64,000 nucleotides of DNA from Deltaproteobacteria bacterium (GCA_020632715.1 JACKFA010000001.1:1550001-1614000), one strand, 5' to 3'; positions 16,325 through 25,673 are shown, counted from the first letter of the stretch. Numbers and translations are program-made. The notes: generated by a model from the sequence alone, not told the origin.

Positions 16325-18496
16325 ATGTGCAAGGGGGCGAGACGGGGCGTGGCTCGGGTGCAGCAAACGACGACGCCCTGGCGCATGGCGCTCCGCGCCC
16401 TGCTCGGCGGCGCGCTTCCGGGCGCCGTGGCCTACTTCGGCCTCTTCGGCCTGTGCCTCGCCGCGCACGCGCGCGCCGAGTACCTCGGCGTCGAGGACGA
16501 CGCCCTCGCCAACAAGGTCGTCACCCTCTTCCACGACGAGCTCGTCGCGCACCAGCTCGGGCTCCTCGCGATCTACCTCGCCATCGGCGCGGTCGTCGGC
16601 CTCGGCGCCTTCGCCTACGTCGAGCTCGCGCGGCACGTCGCGCGCCGCCCCTACCACCGCTGGCGCCAGCTCTTCTGGACGCTCGTCGGGATCCTCGTCG
16701 TCCACAGCTGGTTCGTCGTGCGCTCGATCGCGCGCCACCCCGCCGTCTACGAGCCGCAGGTCCACAACTCCCTCTACCTCGGCGTCCTCTTCTGGCTCGC
16801 CGTCGACGTGCTCCCGCGCTGGCTCATCGACGCGCTCGGCGTCGTCACGGCGCTCTCGACCGCGTGGTTCGCGCTCGTCCTCGTCGCGCGCCGCGCCCGC
16901 GCCCGCGCCCCGCGCGCCACCGCCTCCGCGAGCGCCGCGGTCCTCGGCCTCGCGGTCGGCGCCGTCACGGCGCTCACCCACACCGCCGCCGTCGCGCCCC
17001 CGAGCCGCCCGAACATCCTCATCCTCGCCGTCGACTCGCTCCGCGACGACATGCTCGACCACGACCCCGCCATCACGCCGCGCATCAACGCCCTCGCCCG
17101 CGCCGGCGTCCGCTTCGACGACGCCTTCAGCGTGATGCCCCGCACGTTCCCGTCCTGGGCGAGCATCCTGACCGGCCTCTACCCGCACCACCACGGCGTC
17201 CGGCACATGTTCCCGCCGCCCGTCGGCGGCCCGACCCTCGACGGCTCGCTCCCGAAGATCCTCGCCCGCGCCGGCTACCGCACGGCCGTCATCTCCGACT
17301 TCGCCGGCGACCCCTTCACCCGCGGCGACTTCGGCTTCCAGCACGTCGACGCCCCCGAGTTCACGCTGCGCTCGAACGTGCGGCTCGGGAGCCTGAAGGT
17401 GCACATGCACCTCCTGCCTTACCTCATCGACGTCTTCGGCGGCGAGGGGTTCCCGGAGCTGCAGGCCTTCGAGCGCCTCGGCGAGCCGCGCTGGCTCACG
17501 CGGAAGGCCGTCGACTGGGTCGCCGACCCCGACACGCGCCCGTTCTTCCTGGTGGTCTTCTATTCGGCCGGGCACTTCCCGTTCGCGTCGGCCGCGCCAT
17601 ACTACGACCGTTACGTCGACCCCGGGTACCGCGGCCGCTCGCGGTTCCACAAGGCGGTCGTGGGGCAGCCCCTCGAGGGGGAGGCCAGAAAGCTCGAGGA
17701 GGACCACATCCGGGGGCTCTACGAGGGCGCCATCGCGTCGTCGGACGCGGCGATCGGCGAGCTGCTCGACGCGCTCGAGGAGCGCGGCCGTCTGTCCGAC
17801 ACCATCGTGGTCGTGACCGCCGACCACGGCGAGATCCTCTACGAGAACGACCTCGGCGTCGGCCACGGCGACCACCTGTACGGGCGCAGCACGCTCCACG
17901 TGCCGCTCGTCTTCTCGTGGCCGGGGATGCCGAACGCGGGCGCCCGGATCCCGACGCCGACGCCGCTCGTGGACGTGGCGCCCACGCTGCTCGCGCGCGC
18001 CGGGCTCGTCCCGCCGCCGGACATCGACGGCGTCGACCAGAGCGCGGTCATCACGGGCACGAAGCCCCCGGAGAAGCGCCCCGTCTTCGCCGAGACGGGG
18101 CTCGTCTTCTTCCCGCCCGAGACGCACCGCGTCGACGATCGGATCCAGTTCGCCCACGGCTTCTCCGCGTTCAAGTACGATCCGGAGACGTGGTCCATCT
18201 ACCTCGACCCGGCGTTCGAGGACACGGCCATCACGGCGAAGCAGCGCGCGTACATCGACGGCGACTGGAAGCTCGTCTACGTGCCGACGCGCGACGGGGT
18301 CCGCTGGGAGCTCTACGACGAGGCGCGCGACCCGGGGGACCGCGAGAACCTCGTCGCGAGCGAGCCGGAGCGCTTCCGCGCGATGCAGGAGAAGCTCTAC
18401 GACTGGATGCTCGACGACCCGGAGGTCGTGCGCCTCGGCGACTTCGTCGTGCCGCGGACGCCGCTCGGGACCTCGGTCGGGGAGGCCCGCCCGTGA
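16325..18496 (+). CDS. Membrane-anchored sulfatase/phosphotransferase-superfamily enzyme with Thr nucleophile
   Basis: The protein is 723 residues. The N-terminal third has about six membrane helices (for example LPGAVAYFGLFGLCLAAHA, LLAIYLAIGAVVGLGAFAYV and WTLVGILVVHSWFVV). From about residue 225 a sulfatase/alkaline-phosphatase-fold domain follows: NILILAVDSLRDDML (metal Asp), VMPRTFPSWASILTGLYPHH and VVTADHGEILYENDLGVGHG (metal-binding DH/H). The site of the Cys/Ser that becomes formylglycine in true sulfatases is Thr274, and the usual following Arg is Trp. Thr is the nucleophile of LtaS and phosphoethanolamine transferases, so a phospho-transfer or hydrolysis role on envelope glycans or lipids is likelier than sulfate-ester cleavage. 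The next, related gene starts within its stop (GTGA). Confidence 0.88.
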   Translation: MCKGARRGVARVQQTTTPWRMALRALLGGALPGAVAYFGLFGLCLAAHARAEYLGVEDDALANKVVTLFHDELVAHQLGLLAIYLAIGAVVGLGAFAYVELARHVARRPYHRWRQLFWTLVGILVVHSWFVVRSIARHPAVYEPQVHNSLYLGVLFWLAVDVLPRWLIDALGVVTALSTAWFALVLVARRARARAPRATASASAAVLGLAVGAVTALTHTAAVAPPSRPNILILAVDSLRDDMLDHDPAITPRINALARAGVRFDDAFSVMPRTFPSWASILTGLYPHHHGVRHMFPPPVGGPTLDGSLPKILARAGYRTAVISDFAGDPFTRGDFGFQHVDAPEFTLRSNVRLGSLKVHMHLLPYLIDVFGGEGFPELQAFERLGEPRWLTRKAVDWVADPDTRPFFLVVFYSAGHFPFASAAPYYDRYVDPGYRGRSRFHKAVVGQPLEGEARKLEEDHIRGLYEGAIASSDAAIGELLDALEERGRLSDTIVVVTADHGEILYENDLGVGHGDHLYGRSTLHVPLVFSWPGMPNAGARIPTPTPLVDVAPTLLARAGLVPPPDIDGVDQSAVITGTKPPEKRPVFAETGLVFFPPETHRVDDRIQFAHGFSAFKYDPETWSIYLDPAFEDTAITAKQRAYIDGDWKLVYVPTRDGVRWELYDEARDPGDRENLVASEPERFRAMQEKLYDWMLDDPEVVRLGDFVVPRTPLGTSVGEARP

Positions 18497-21153
18497 CGCG
18501 CCTCGCGGTCATGACGCGGCGCGTCATGGTGGCGCTGGTCGCCGCCGTGGCGCTGGGCCCGGCCGTGGAGGCCGCGGCACCGCCGCCGGCCCACGCGCCG
18601 CCGCGGGAGCAGGCGCCGCCGCCGTCACCCGCGCCGACGCCGCTCGCGGCGCTGTCCGCGACGGGCGCGAGCGCGGCGCCCGCCCCGGCGCGCGCGGATC
18701 AGGCGCCGCTCCGGCGGATCACGAGCTCCCTCGCCGAGGCGGCGGGCGAGGCCGAGGCGGAGCCGCCGTTCCAGAAGGCCATCCCGGACTGCCTGCGCTC
18801 GTCGCCGCACGACCCGTTCGTGAACCGCTACTCGACGCTGCCGCCGCAGATCCGCTCGCACCACCTGCGGCTCACGACGGCGGGCGGCGGCCCCGGGCGC
18901 GTCGACATGCGGGACACGCTCGTCGTGCGCGCGCCGCAGCGCCTGACCTACGCGGTCACGCCGGGCGCGTCGCCGCGGCTCGAGTTCGGCTACCAGGTGT
19001 TCCCGTGCGGCGGGCGCGGGCCGGTCACGCTGCGGGTGACGACGGAGCAGCTCGGCAAGAGGAGCGAGCGCAGCACGGTGCTCACGCCGCCCGAGCGCGA
19101 CGATCCGCGCTGGCCCGAGGTCGTCATGGATCTGCCGCTCCAGGGCGGCGCGCCGGCCACGGTGACGGTGTCGTTCGAGTCGGTCGAGCCGGGGCCGCTC
19201 GTGGCGTGGGCCGAGCCGGTGCTGACGGGGCTCCCGCTCGCCGGCGACGCCGTGGGCGCCGGCACGAACGTGCTCATCATCGTCATGGACGCCGTCCGGA
19301 GCGACGTCGTCGGGGCGGGGCGGCGCGAGGACATCACGTCGGTCACGCCGAACCTCGACCGCTTCTTCGCGCGCGGGACGACCTTCACGAACGCCTTCTC
19401 GGTCGCGAACCAGACGCGCCCGTCGACGCTCGGGATGCTGGTCGCGCAGGCGCCGTCGGTCGGCGGCTTCCACTCGCGCTCGTGGACGCTCGCCGAGGTG
19501 CGCAAGCGCGCCTTCTACGACCGGAACCCGCCGATCCTGACGCGGATCCTCGCCGCGCACGGCTACCGCGAGGCGCACATCGGGCAGAACCACTTCCTCT
19601 GGGACTCGGGGCCCATCGGCTTCGACCACGGCTGGGACCGCATCGTCGACTTCCGGACGGCGCCCGAGGACACGCCGGCGATGACGGACGAGATGGTGCG
19701 CTTCATCGACCGCTTCCGCGACTCGCGCTGGTTCGTGATGCTCGACTACACCTCGGCGCACACGCCCTACGACCCGCCGGAGCCGTTCGCGTCGGCGGTG
19801 GCGGACCAGCTCGGCGACAAGCCCAAGGACGGGATCTCGCGGAAGTACCTCGGCGAGCTCGCGTACATCGACCACCACGTGCAGACGGTCTTCGATCACC
19901 TCGAGGCGACCGGGCTCCTCGACAAGACGCTCGTCATCGTGACGGCGGACCACGGGGAGGTCATGTACTCGCACCACGCCTGCAACTCGGAGAAGCTCGA
20001 GATGCGGTGCGAGTACAACCACGGGCTCACGCTCTACGACGAGGAGACGCACGTCCCGTTCGGGTGGGTGATGCCGGGGACGGTCGCGGCCGGGAACGTG
20101 GTGACGTCGATCGTGTCGCAGGTGGACATGCCGCCGACCATCCTCGACGTGCTCGGGCTCCCGCCGGCGACGGGGCAGACGGGCGAGAGCCTGCGCGCGG
20201 CGCTCGAGGGGCGGCCGATCGCGCCGCACGCGGCGTACTTCGAGGGGCGCTACGCGAGCGCGCTGCGGCTCGGGGACCTGAAGATCATCGTCCACAACAG
20301 CGAGGACGACGTGAAGACGCGGGCGCGCGGGCCGGGGATGCCGCTCGTCGAGCTCTTCGACCACGCGGTGGACCCGGACGAGAAGGAGAACCTGGCGGCG
20401 AAGGGGGATCCGCGGCTCGACACGATGGAGGCGGAGCTCAAGCGCTACCGCGACGTGCTGCGGGCGCGCGCGGAGGGGACGGCCCCGCCGGCGGTGGCGG
20501 CGGCGGTCGACCCGCGCGGTCCGGAGCAGCTGCCGGTGAAGCCGGGGGAGGCGATGGAGCCGACGGAGCCGGACATGGAGGTGCCGCCGACGGCGCCGGC
20601 GCCGGCGCCGGTGGCGAGCGGGGACCGGGCGACGAACGTGCTGCGGCTCGAGCCGGGCGCGGAGCGCGAGCTCGTGGCGACGCTGACGGTGCCGGTGGGG
20701 GCGCACATCGCGTGCGGGGCGCTGGTGGACGGCGGGCTCGCGGGGGTGTCGTGTGACGCGAAGAGCGCCACGAGCGTGGTGGTCCGGCTGGTGGCGCGCG
20801 AGGAGGCGGTGGAGGCGCGGTTCGCGGTGACGCCGTGGAGCGCGCCGCTCGAGATGGCGATGACGCTCGACGGGGCGCCGTTCGCGCCGGATCGGCTGCG
20901 GCTCGGGCCGTACGGGCTCCGGCTCCTGAAGCCGGGGGAGACGCTCGCGCAGGTCGAGCACCTGCGGCTCGCGGCGGGGGCGCAGGCGCCGCACACGGTC
21001 TCGGGCGACGCGGGCGTGTACCTGTGGCGCGATCTGCCAGGGCGCGCCGCGCTCGCCGACTCGCCGGAGGGCCTCGGCGAGGGCGAGGGCGACGACGCGA
21101 ACATGAGCGAGGACGTGCGCGAGGTCCTGCGGTCGCTGGGGTATACGAAGTAA
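18493..21153 (+). CDS. Second sulfatase-superfamily enzyme, exported, Thr nucleophile
   Basis: This is an 886-residue partner of the preceding gene, starting at GTG 18493 in a four-base overlap. A signal peptide/anchor (VMVALVAAVALGPAVEAAA) and Pro/Ala linker lead to a beta-rich N-terminal domain (about 95-250). The catalytic domain shows TNVLIIVMDAVRSDVVGAG, NAFSVANQTRPSTLGMLVA and VIVTADHGEVMYSHHACNSE. The nucleophile position is Thr308 in QTRPST, so formylglycine chemistry is unlikely. After about residue 650, a Pro-rich linker leads to an extra beta-type domain. The C terminus ends VREVLRSLGYTK, a tail seen in many sulfatase-like proteins. Both genes probably modify the same cell-surface substrate. 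Confidence 0.88.
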   Translation: MTRLAVMTRRVMVALVAAVALGPAVEAAAPPPAHAPPREQAPPPSPAPTPLAALSATGASAAPAPARADQAPLRRITSSLAEAAGEAEAEPPFQKAIPDCLRSSPHDPFVNRYSTLPPQIRSHHLRLTTAGGGPGRVDMRDTLVVRAPQRLTYAVTPGASPRLEFGYQVFPCGGRGPVTLRVTTEQLGKRSERSTVLTPPERDDPRWPEVVMDLPLQGGAPATVTVSFESVEPGPLVAWAEPVLTGLPLAGDAVGAGTNVLIIVMDAVRSDVVGAGRREDITSVTPNLDRFFARGTTFTNAFSVANQTRPSTLGMLVAQAPSVGGFHSRSWTLAEVRKRAFYDRNPPILTRILAAHGYREAHIGQNHFLWDSGPIGFDHGWDRIVDFRTAPEDTPAMTDEMVRFIDRFRDSRWFVMLDYTSAHTPYDPPEPFASAVADQLGDKPKDGISRKYLGELAYIDHHVQTVFDHLEATGLLDKTLVIVTADHGEVMYSHHACNSEKLEMRCEYNHGLTLYDEETHVPFGWVMPGTVAAGNVVTSIVSQVDMPPTILDVLGLPPATGQTGESLRAALEGRPIAPHAAYFEGRYASALRLGDLKIIVHNSEDDVKTRARGPGMPLVELFDHAVDPDEKENLAAKGDPRLDTMEAELKRYRDVLRARAEGTAPPAVAAAVDPRGPEQLPVKPGEAMEPTEPDMEVPPTAPAPAPVASGDRATNVLRLEPGAERELVATLTVPVGAHIACGALVDGGLAGVSCDAKSATSVVVRLVAREEAVEARFAVTPWSAPLEMAMTLDGAPFAPDRLRLGPYGLRLLKPGETLAQVEHLRLAAGAQAPHTVSGDAGVYLWRDLPGRAALADSPEGLGEGEGDDANMSEDVREVLRSLGYTK

Positions 21154-21155
21154 TC

Positions 21156-21263
21156 GCGATCGGGCCTCGGGCCCCCGGAGCCGTAGCGGCCGTCGCCGCC
21201 GGCGCGCGGAGCGCGTCGGCGCGCGAGGGCCGCGGAGGCGCAGGGGGTCCGAGGCTTACGTCA
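21156..21263 (+). repeat. Dispersed intergenic repeat, family 2, copy 1
   Basis: This GC-rich block of about 108 bp begins ATCGGGCCTCGG...CCGGAGCCG and ends GGAGGCGCAGGGG...GAGGCTTACGTC. The same ends recur at 43082-43178 in the same orientation and at 60049-60141 inverted. It starts immediately after the sulfatase-like gene stop. A repetitive extragenic element is inferred; it encodes nothing recognisable. Confidence 0.65.
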
Positions 21264-21265
21264 TA

Positions 21266-21308
21266 GCGATCGGGCCTCGGTCCCCCGGAGCCGGAGCGGC
21301 CGTCGCCC
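21266..21308 (+). repeat. Dispersed repeat family 2, truncated copy
   Basis: This is the first 43 bp of the family-2 block (GCGATCGGGCCTCGG...CCGGAGCCGGAGCGGCCGTCG in essence), repeated directly after copy 1 and ending just before the stop of the small convergent gene. Confidence 0.55.
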
Positions 21309-21318
21309 GGGCGGCGCG

Positions 21319-21675
21319 CTACTTCTTCGCCATGTAGTGCTCCTTCCGCTCGAGGACGAACTTGACGACGTCGGCGGCCGGATCGGCCTTCTTGGCGGCG
21401 ATGGCGTCCCTCCGCAGGTTCGTGAGCTGGTTTCCGGAGAGGTGGCCGACCGCGTGCTCCATCTGATGCACGACGGCGTCCGCGAACTCCTCCGGGCTCC
21501 GGTTCTGCGTGCCGGCGTCCTTCTTCTGGACGGGGGAGAGGGCGGCCGCCCCCTCGGCGAAGGACATCCCTCGGAGCGCGCTCCGCTGGACCGCGCTGCC
21601 GCTCCCGCTCGCGCTCTCCACGGCGTGGGCCGCGCTGCCACCGGCGGCTCGTCGCTGGACGTAGGCTCCGTTCAT
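21319..21675 (-). CDS. Small protein with RGMSFAEGAAALSPVQ motif, unknown function
   Basis: This 118-residue protein starts at ATG 21675, supported by AGGAGAT 8-9 nt upstream; the longer open frame before it is not protein-like. It has a low-complexity N-terminal half (Gly/Ser/Ala) containing AVQRSALRGMSFAEGAAALS, then PVQKK. A charged helical C-terminal half follows (PEEFADAVVHQMEHAVGHLS, LTNLRRDAIAAKKADPAADV). No signal peptide or membrane helix is seen. The RGMS(F/Y)xEG..AL(S/A)PVQ pattern recalls linker motifs in predicted exported toxins and contractile-injection cargo of related bacteria; this is from memory and needs a search. No secretion or immunity gene lies beside it. Confidence 0.7.
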   Translation of the reverse strand: MNGAYVQRRAAGGSAAHAVESASGSGSAVQRSALRGMSFAEGAAALSPVQKKDAGTQNRSPEEFADAVVHQMEHAVGHLSGNQLTNLRRDAIAAKKADPAADVVKFVLERKEHYMAKK

Positions 21676-21888
21676 GCCGATCTCCTGTCGCTCGTTCGGG
21701 GCGCGCCGCGTCGCTGCCGCCTGGCACGCGGCCGCGTCGCGCCGTCTGGTTTTCCTCGTGCCTGCGAGGAGACGACGGGAAGCGGCCTGGTCCAAGTCGG
21801 GCCCGGCGCGGCGCGCGAGAATGAGCAGACCTACCCACGGGGTGCGCAGCCGGTGACCAGACGCCGCGCAGGCGCCGGAGGAGCGCTC

Positions 21889-22073
21889 ATTACGGTGCGC
21901 AAGTGGCTGGAGCCCGGTCGCCGTCGAGCATCCTCGCCGTCTGCCAAGGCTCCCCGCGGGGCGCGGGGGCGCAGCCCCCGGGCACCCGTAGGTGCGCCGA
22001 GCATCGACGACGACGGCAGGCGGTGAGGAGGCCGGCGGTGAACGGCTCCAGCTGCTCGCGCGCCGCAAGTAAT
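21889..22073 (+). repeat. MITE-like element, copy A (185 bp)
   Basis: The element has imperfect terminal inverted repeats of about 25 bp: left ATTACGGTGCGCAAGTGGCT, right reading inward ATTACTTGCGGCGCGCGAGC, with a 4-bp CAAG insertion relative to copy B. The interior closely matches the reverse complement of 34427-34589, including AGCATCCTCGCCGTCTGCC and AGGTGCGCCGAGCATCGACG. Copy A carries about 20 extra GC-rich bases in the middle. It codes for nothing. Its right end supplies the TGA stop of the phosphoesterase gene. Confidence 0.8.
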
Positions 22074-24673
22074 CAGGGCGCGGCGCTCGTCACCGCGCGC
22101 GCCGCGCGCGGGCGCACGACGAAGCTGTCGAGCGGGGAGCCGTCCTCGTTGCGCACGTCCCAGCGGAGCTCGTCCCCCACGACGTCCATGATCGCGTAGT
22201 GATGCACGCCCGCGAACTTCGCCATCGCCCAGTTGCCGCTCTTCACCGTGTCGAGCGTGCCGCCGCCGCCGCCCACGACGAGGTAGGTGACGCCGTCGTT
22301 CTCGAAGCGCTGGTAGCCGTGCGCGTGCCCCGCGACGACCAGATCGACCCCTTTCTGCTCGAAGAGCGGCACCCACTGCTGCCGCACCCAGCTCTGCCCG
22401 TCGTACACGGGGCGGTCCCAGAGGTTCGAGTACGGCGGCTTGTGCAGCACCACCACGCGGAACGTCGCGCGCTTCGACGCCGGGCTCGCGAGCTCGCGCT
22501 GAAGCCAGCGGTGCTGGCGCGGCGCCGCCGCCGGGGCGGCCTCCGTGTCGAGCACGATGTAGCGCACGCGCCCGTAGGTGAAGGCGAACCACGAGCCGTT
22601 CCCGGGGAGCGCGCTGAAGGCGTAGGAGAACACGTGCTCGCCGTCGTGGTTGCCGCGCGCGAAGACGATGGGCGTCTCCGCGCCGAAGGAGCGCTCCGAG
22701 AGCGGCCCGAACCACTGCTCCTGCCACTCCCGCAGGATCATCCCGTGCTGCACGATGTCGCCGGGGAAGATCGCGAGGTCCGGCTTCGCGTCGTCGAGGC
22801 GCCCGATGATGCGCCGGAACGTCTCGTAACCGTTCTGGTTGTCGGCGACCCAGGTGACGCGGTAGTCCGCGGCGACCTTCGCCGCGCTCTTGAACGTGTG
22901 CACGGGCGTCGAGGCGCCGCCGCTCTCGACGACGTACTCGTAGTGCGCGTCGCGCTCGAGCGGCGCGAGGCGCGCCTTCAGCACGAGGTGCGTCGCGTCG
23001 ACCGCCGTCGCCTCGACCGGGAGCGACGGGCGCCACCGCTTCGCGCCGACCTTCCGCCAACGCACCCGGTGCTCGACCTCGGCGCCGTTCGTCTCCCAGA
23101 GGACGACCGCGGACTCGATGCCCGGCCCGAAGAGGAGCGGCTCCTTCGTGACGCGCGCCTCGGCCTGCGGCCACGAGGCGAGGAGCTTCACGACGACGTT
23201 GTCCGCGGCGGTGTCGTTGCCGTTCCCGCGCCGCGCGAGCCCGATGAGCTCGACGCGGAGCGCGCGCGTCCCCGGCGGGACCAGCGTCCTGACGGCGCGG
23301 TCGCGCCAGTGGTCGTCCGCGCCGGGCATCGTGCGCGCCGAGCCGAGCTCGCGCCCGCCGGCGTCGCGGAAGGAGACGCGCAGGTAGCCGTGGTCGTCGA
23401 ACTTGCCGGCCTCCTCGTGGGCTTTGAGGCGCGCCGACGCGTCCATGACGACGCCGGCGTCGAGGGTCGCGTCGGAGAAGCCGCGCGCGCCGAGGTCGAT
23501 GGTCTGCTGCACGTCGTAGTCGCGGTCGACGCCCGCGACGCCCTGGCCGCTGTCGCCGGGGCCGAGGCGGGCCGCGCCGCGCACGATCTTCCAGCCGTTG
23601 AGGCCCTTGTCGAAGGCGCCGTTGACGACGAGGTTCTCGCCGAACGACCCCGCCGCGGACGCGCTCGCGGCGATGCCGAAGCGCGGTGAGAGCGCCCGCG
23701 TCTCGCCGCGCGCGCCGCGCCAATAGACCCGCACCTGGTAGGCGTCGCTCGCGCCGAGCCCGAGCGGCACGCGCCACGTGAAGCGGCCGAGGTGGGCCGG
23801 GGCGCGGGTGAGCTCGGCCACGCGCTTGTCGTTGTCGAGGAGGTCGATCTCGACGCGCCCCTGCGGGTTGTCGGCGGTCCACGCGATGGTGAGGGTCGAC
23901 CCCGGGGCGACGCGCGCGCCGGCCTTCGGCGCGGTCACGGCGAGGGTGGGCGCCTCGGGGCGGGGGACGCCGTCGGCGGTCGGGCCGCCGAGGGCGGCGA
24001 TGGCGGCGGCGGAGAGGGCCTCGGCGCGGATCTGGAGGCTGTTGACCCAGACGCCGGTGGTCTGGTGGTCGTCGTCGGCGAAGAGGAGGGCGATGGGCTC
24101 GAGGGAGTAGCGCCCGTCGAGGACGGCGCGCTTCGCGGCGACGGCGAGCACGCCGTCGATGTAGCTCGACACGAGGCCGCTCGCCGGGTCGACGACGAGC
24201 GCCAGGCGGTACCAGCGGCCGTACTCGACGCGCCCGCCGTAGCGCTCGCGGCCGCCGAGGCCGAGCTCGCGGTCGACGGCCCACTCGGCGTCGTTCACGT
24301 TCTGCGCGTGGGTCTGGAGGATGGCCGCCCACTGCCGCGGCGCGCGCGCGTCGAGCTTGAGGTCGATCACGAGCGTGTAGGCGTTCAGGAAGACGCCGCC
24401 GGCGTTCCCGCCGAGGCCGTGGCGCACGCCGAGCGCCGAGCCCTTCGTCACGTAGGCCACGCGCGCGGGCGCGCCGCCGATGGTGTCGTCGTCGAAGCGG
24501 ACGTCGGGCTTGCCGCCGAGGTAGTGGCTGCGCGCCTCGATCGCCTCGGCGCCGTTGCTCGACGCGAGGTCGCCGTCGAAGTCCCACTGCGACACCGGGG
24601 CCGGGGCCGCGGCGGTCGGCGGCGGGGCGGCGAGGATCACGAGCCCGGTGGCGAGGGCGGCGAGGACAGACAT
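22073..24673 (-). CDS. Secreted multidomain metallophosphoesterase (purple-acid-phosphatase-like)
   Basis: This 866-residue exported protein has a signal peptide (MSVLAALATGLVILAAPPPT). By eye the domains are a LamG-like jelly-roll (about 25-230), an Ig-like module (about 240-330), a galactose-binding-like module (about 345-480), a fibronectin-III-like module (about 500-590) and a calcineurin-type phosphoesterase domain to the end. Metal-binding motifs are WVADNQNG, FPGDIVQHG, FARGNHDGEH, VVLHKPPYSN and DLVVAGHAHGYQR. The first motif lacks the usual DxH, having DNQ. The modular layout suggests polymer or surface attachment with phosphatase activity outside the cell. Its stop codon lies in the terminal repeat of the adjoining MITE-like element, so the C terminus may have been altered by insertion. 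Confidence 0.88.
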   Translation of the reverse strand: MSVLAALATGLVILAAPPPTAAAPAPVSQWDFDGDLASSNGAEAIEARSHYLGGKPDVRFDDDTIGGAPARVAYVTKGSALGVRHGLGGNAGGVFLNAYTLVIDLKLDARAPRQWAAILQTHAQNVNDAEWAVDRELGLGGRERYGGRVEYGRWYRLALVVDPASGLVSSYIDGVLAVAAKRAVLDGRYSLEPIALLFADDDHQTTGVWVNSLQIRAEALSAAAIAALGGPTADGVPRPEAPTLAVTAPKAGARVAPGSTLTIAWTADNPQGRVEIDLLDNDKRVAELTRAPAHLGRFTWRVPLGLGASDAYQVRVYWRGARGETRALSPRFGIAASASAAGSFGENLVVNGAFDKGLNGWKIVRGAARLGPGDSGQGVAGVDRDYDVQQTIDLGARGFSDATLDAGVVMDASARLKAHEEAGKFDDHGYLRVSFRDAGGRELGSARTMPGADDHWRDRAVRTLVPPGTRALRVELIGLARRGNGNDTAADNVVVKLLASWPQAEARVTKEPLLFGPGIESAVVLWETNGAEVEHRVRWRKVGAKRWRPSLPVEATAVDATHLVLKARLAPLERDAHYEYVVESGGASTPVHTFKSAAKVAADYRVTWVADNQNGYETFRRIIGRLDDAKPDLAIFPGDIVQHGMILREWQEQWFGPLSERSFGAETPIVFARGNHDGEHVFSYAFSALPGNGSWFAFTYGRVRYIVLDTEAAPAAAPRQHRWLQRELASPASKRATFRVVVLHKPPYSNLWDRPVYDGQSWVRQQWVPLFEQKGVDLVVAGHAHGYQRFENDGVTYLVVGGGGGTLDTVKSGNWAMAKFAGVHHYAIMDVVGDELRWDVRNEDGSPLDSFVVRPRAARAVTSAAP

Positions 24674-24839
24674 GCGGGCTCCGACGCTACCCGAGCGGGG
24701 CGCCGCAGGGAAGGGCGAGGATCGGGGCGGGTTTCGAGCGCGGGCGGGACGCGATTCTCTTCACTTCCGCGCGGGGTCCGGGTTGAATGGGCCGCCGGCG
24801 GGGGAAAGGACGGCGACCCCGCTGACGACGGAGGGGGCG

Positions 24840-25673
24840 ATGCGGCAGGTGAAAGCGGTGCTCTTGATGGCGGGTGCGGCGCTGGGCGCGGGCTGCGCGT
24901 CGGCGGCGGCGGCCCCCGATCCGCAGGGTGAGGTCGCGCCGGCGACGAACGCCGGGCTCCCCGAGCTCGGGCCGAACGAGGGGATCATCCTCACGGCGGA
25001 GCCGGGCGGCACCGTCGAGATGCGGGCGCTCGAGAGCGGGAAGACGCTCACGCTCAAGGACGGCGCGCGCGTGCGCTTCCAGGAGGAGTTCGCCGAGGTC
25101 GGCGCGGGGCGCGCCGAGGCGCACATCGTGGCCGAGGGCGAGGTCGGCGTGGTGCCGAACGACGCGGTCGTGACGGAGGCGCGCCTCGTGCGGCTCCCGA
25201 ACGGCGTGGCGCTCTTCAAGGCGGTCCGCACGTGCGAGGCATACTGCCAGGCGCGGCTGACGCTGGTGGACGCGGACGGCGCGCGGATCCCGATCACGGA
25301 GGACGCGCGCGACGGCAAGCTCCTCGTCGCGCCGAACGGCACGGGTGGCGTCATCGCCATCGGGCGCGAGGGGCTCTGGGTCGCGACGCTCCGCACGGGC
25401 AAGGTGAAGCACTGGGACGACTTCACCGCGCCCGCCTACGGCCCCGACGGGACGCTCGTCGTGCGCGGGGTCGGCGCGAACGACGCCGTCTTCGAGATCG
25501 GCGAGTTCGGCCAGGGCGTCCTCATCGCGCAGGAGCCGGGCGTCGTGCCGGCGAACGAGGCGGACGGCGCCTTCCCCGACCCCGAGCGCGTCGCGTTCGA
25601 GGACGGCGGCAAGACGATCGTCGCGCACTTCAAGCGCGCGGACGGCATCAAGGAGCAGAAGATCCAGCGCTGA
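24840..25673 (+). CDS. Lipoprotein of unknown function, beta-propeller-like
   Basis: The protein is 277 residues from ATG 24840, chosen for the strong GGAGGGGG just upstream and the lipoprotein leader MRQVKAVLLMAGAALGAGCA (lipobox Cys near residue 19). The mature part has repeated short beta-type segments (TVEMRALESGKTLTLKDGAR, LLVAPNGTGGVIAIGREGLW, TLRTGKVKHWDDFTAPAYGP), suggesting blades of a small propeller, but no named family is recognised. A Cys pair occurs at TCEAYCQ. It is convergent with the next lipoprotein gene, with a shared hairpin between them. Confidence 0.8.
   Translation: MRQVKAVLLMAGAALGAGCASAAAAPDPQGEVAPATNAGLPELGPNEGIILTAEPGGTVEMRALESGKTLTLKDGARVRFQEEFAEVGAGRAEAHIVAEGEVGVVPNDAVVTEARLVRLPNGVALFKAVRTCEAYCQARLTLVDADGARIPITEDARDGKLLVAPNGTGGVIAIGREGLWVATLRTGKVKHWDDFTAPAYGPDGTLVVRGVGANDAVFEIGEFGQGVLIAQEPGVVPANEADGAFPDPERVAFEDGGKTIVAHFKRADGIKEQKIQR

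Noticed and set aside
16327..18492. Single giant protein fusing the second sulfatase-like protein with an upstream open frame
   Set aside because: The upstream part is Arg/Pro-rich shadow of the first sulfatase-like gene. The GTG at 18493 with its four-base overlap and signal peptide is the real start.
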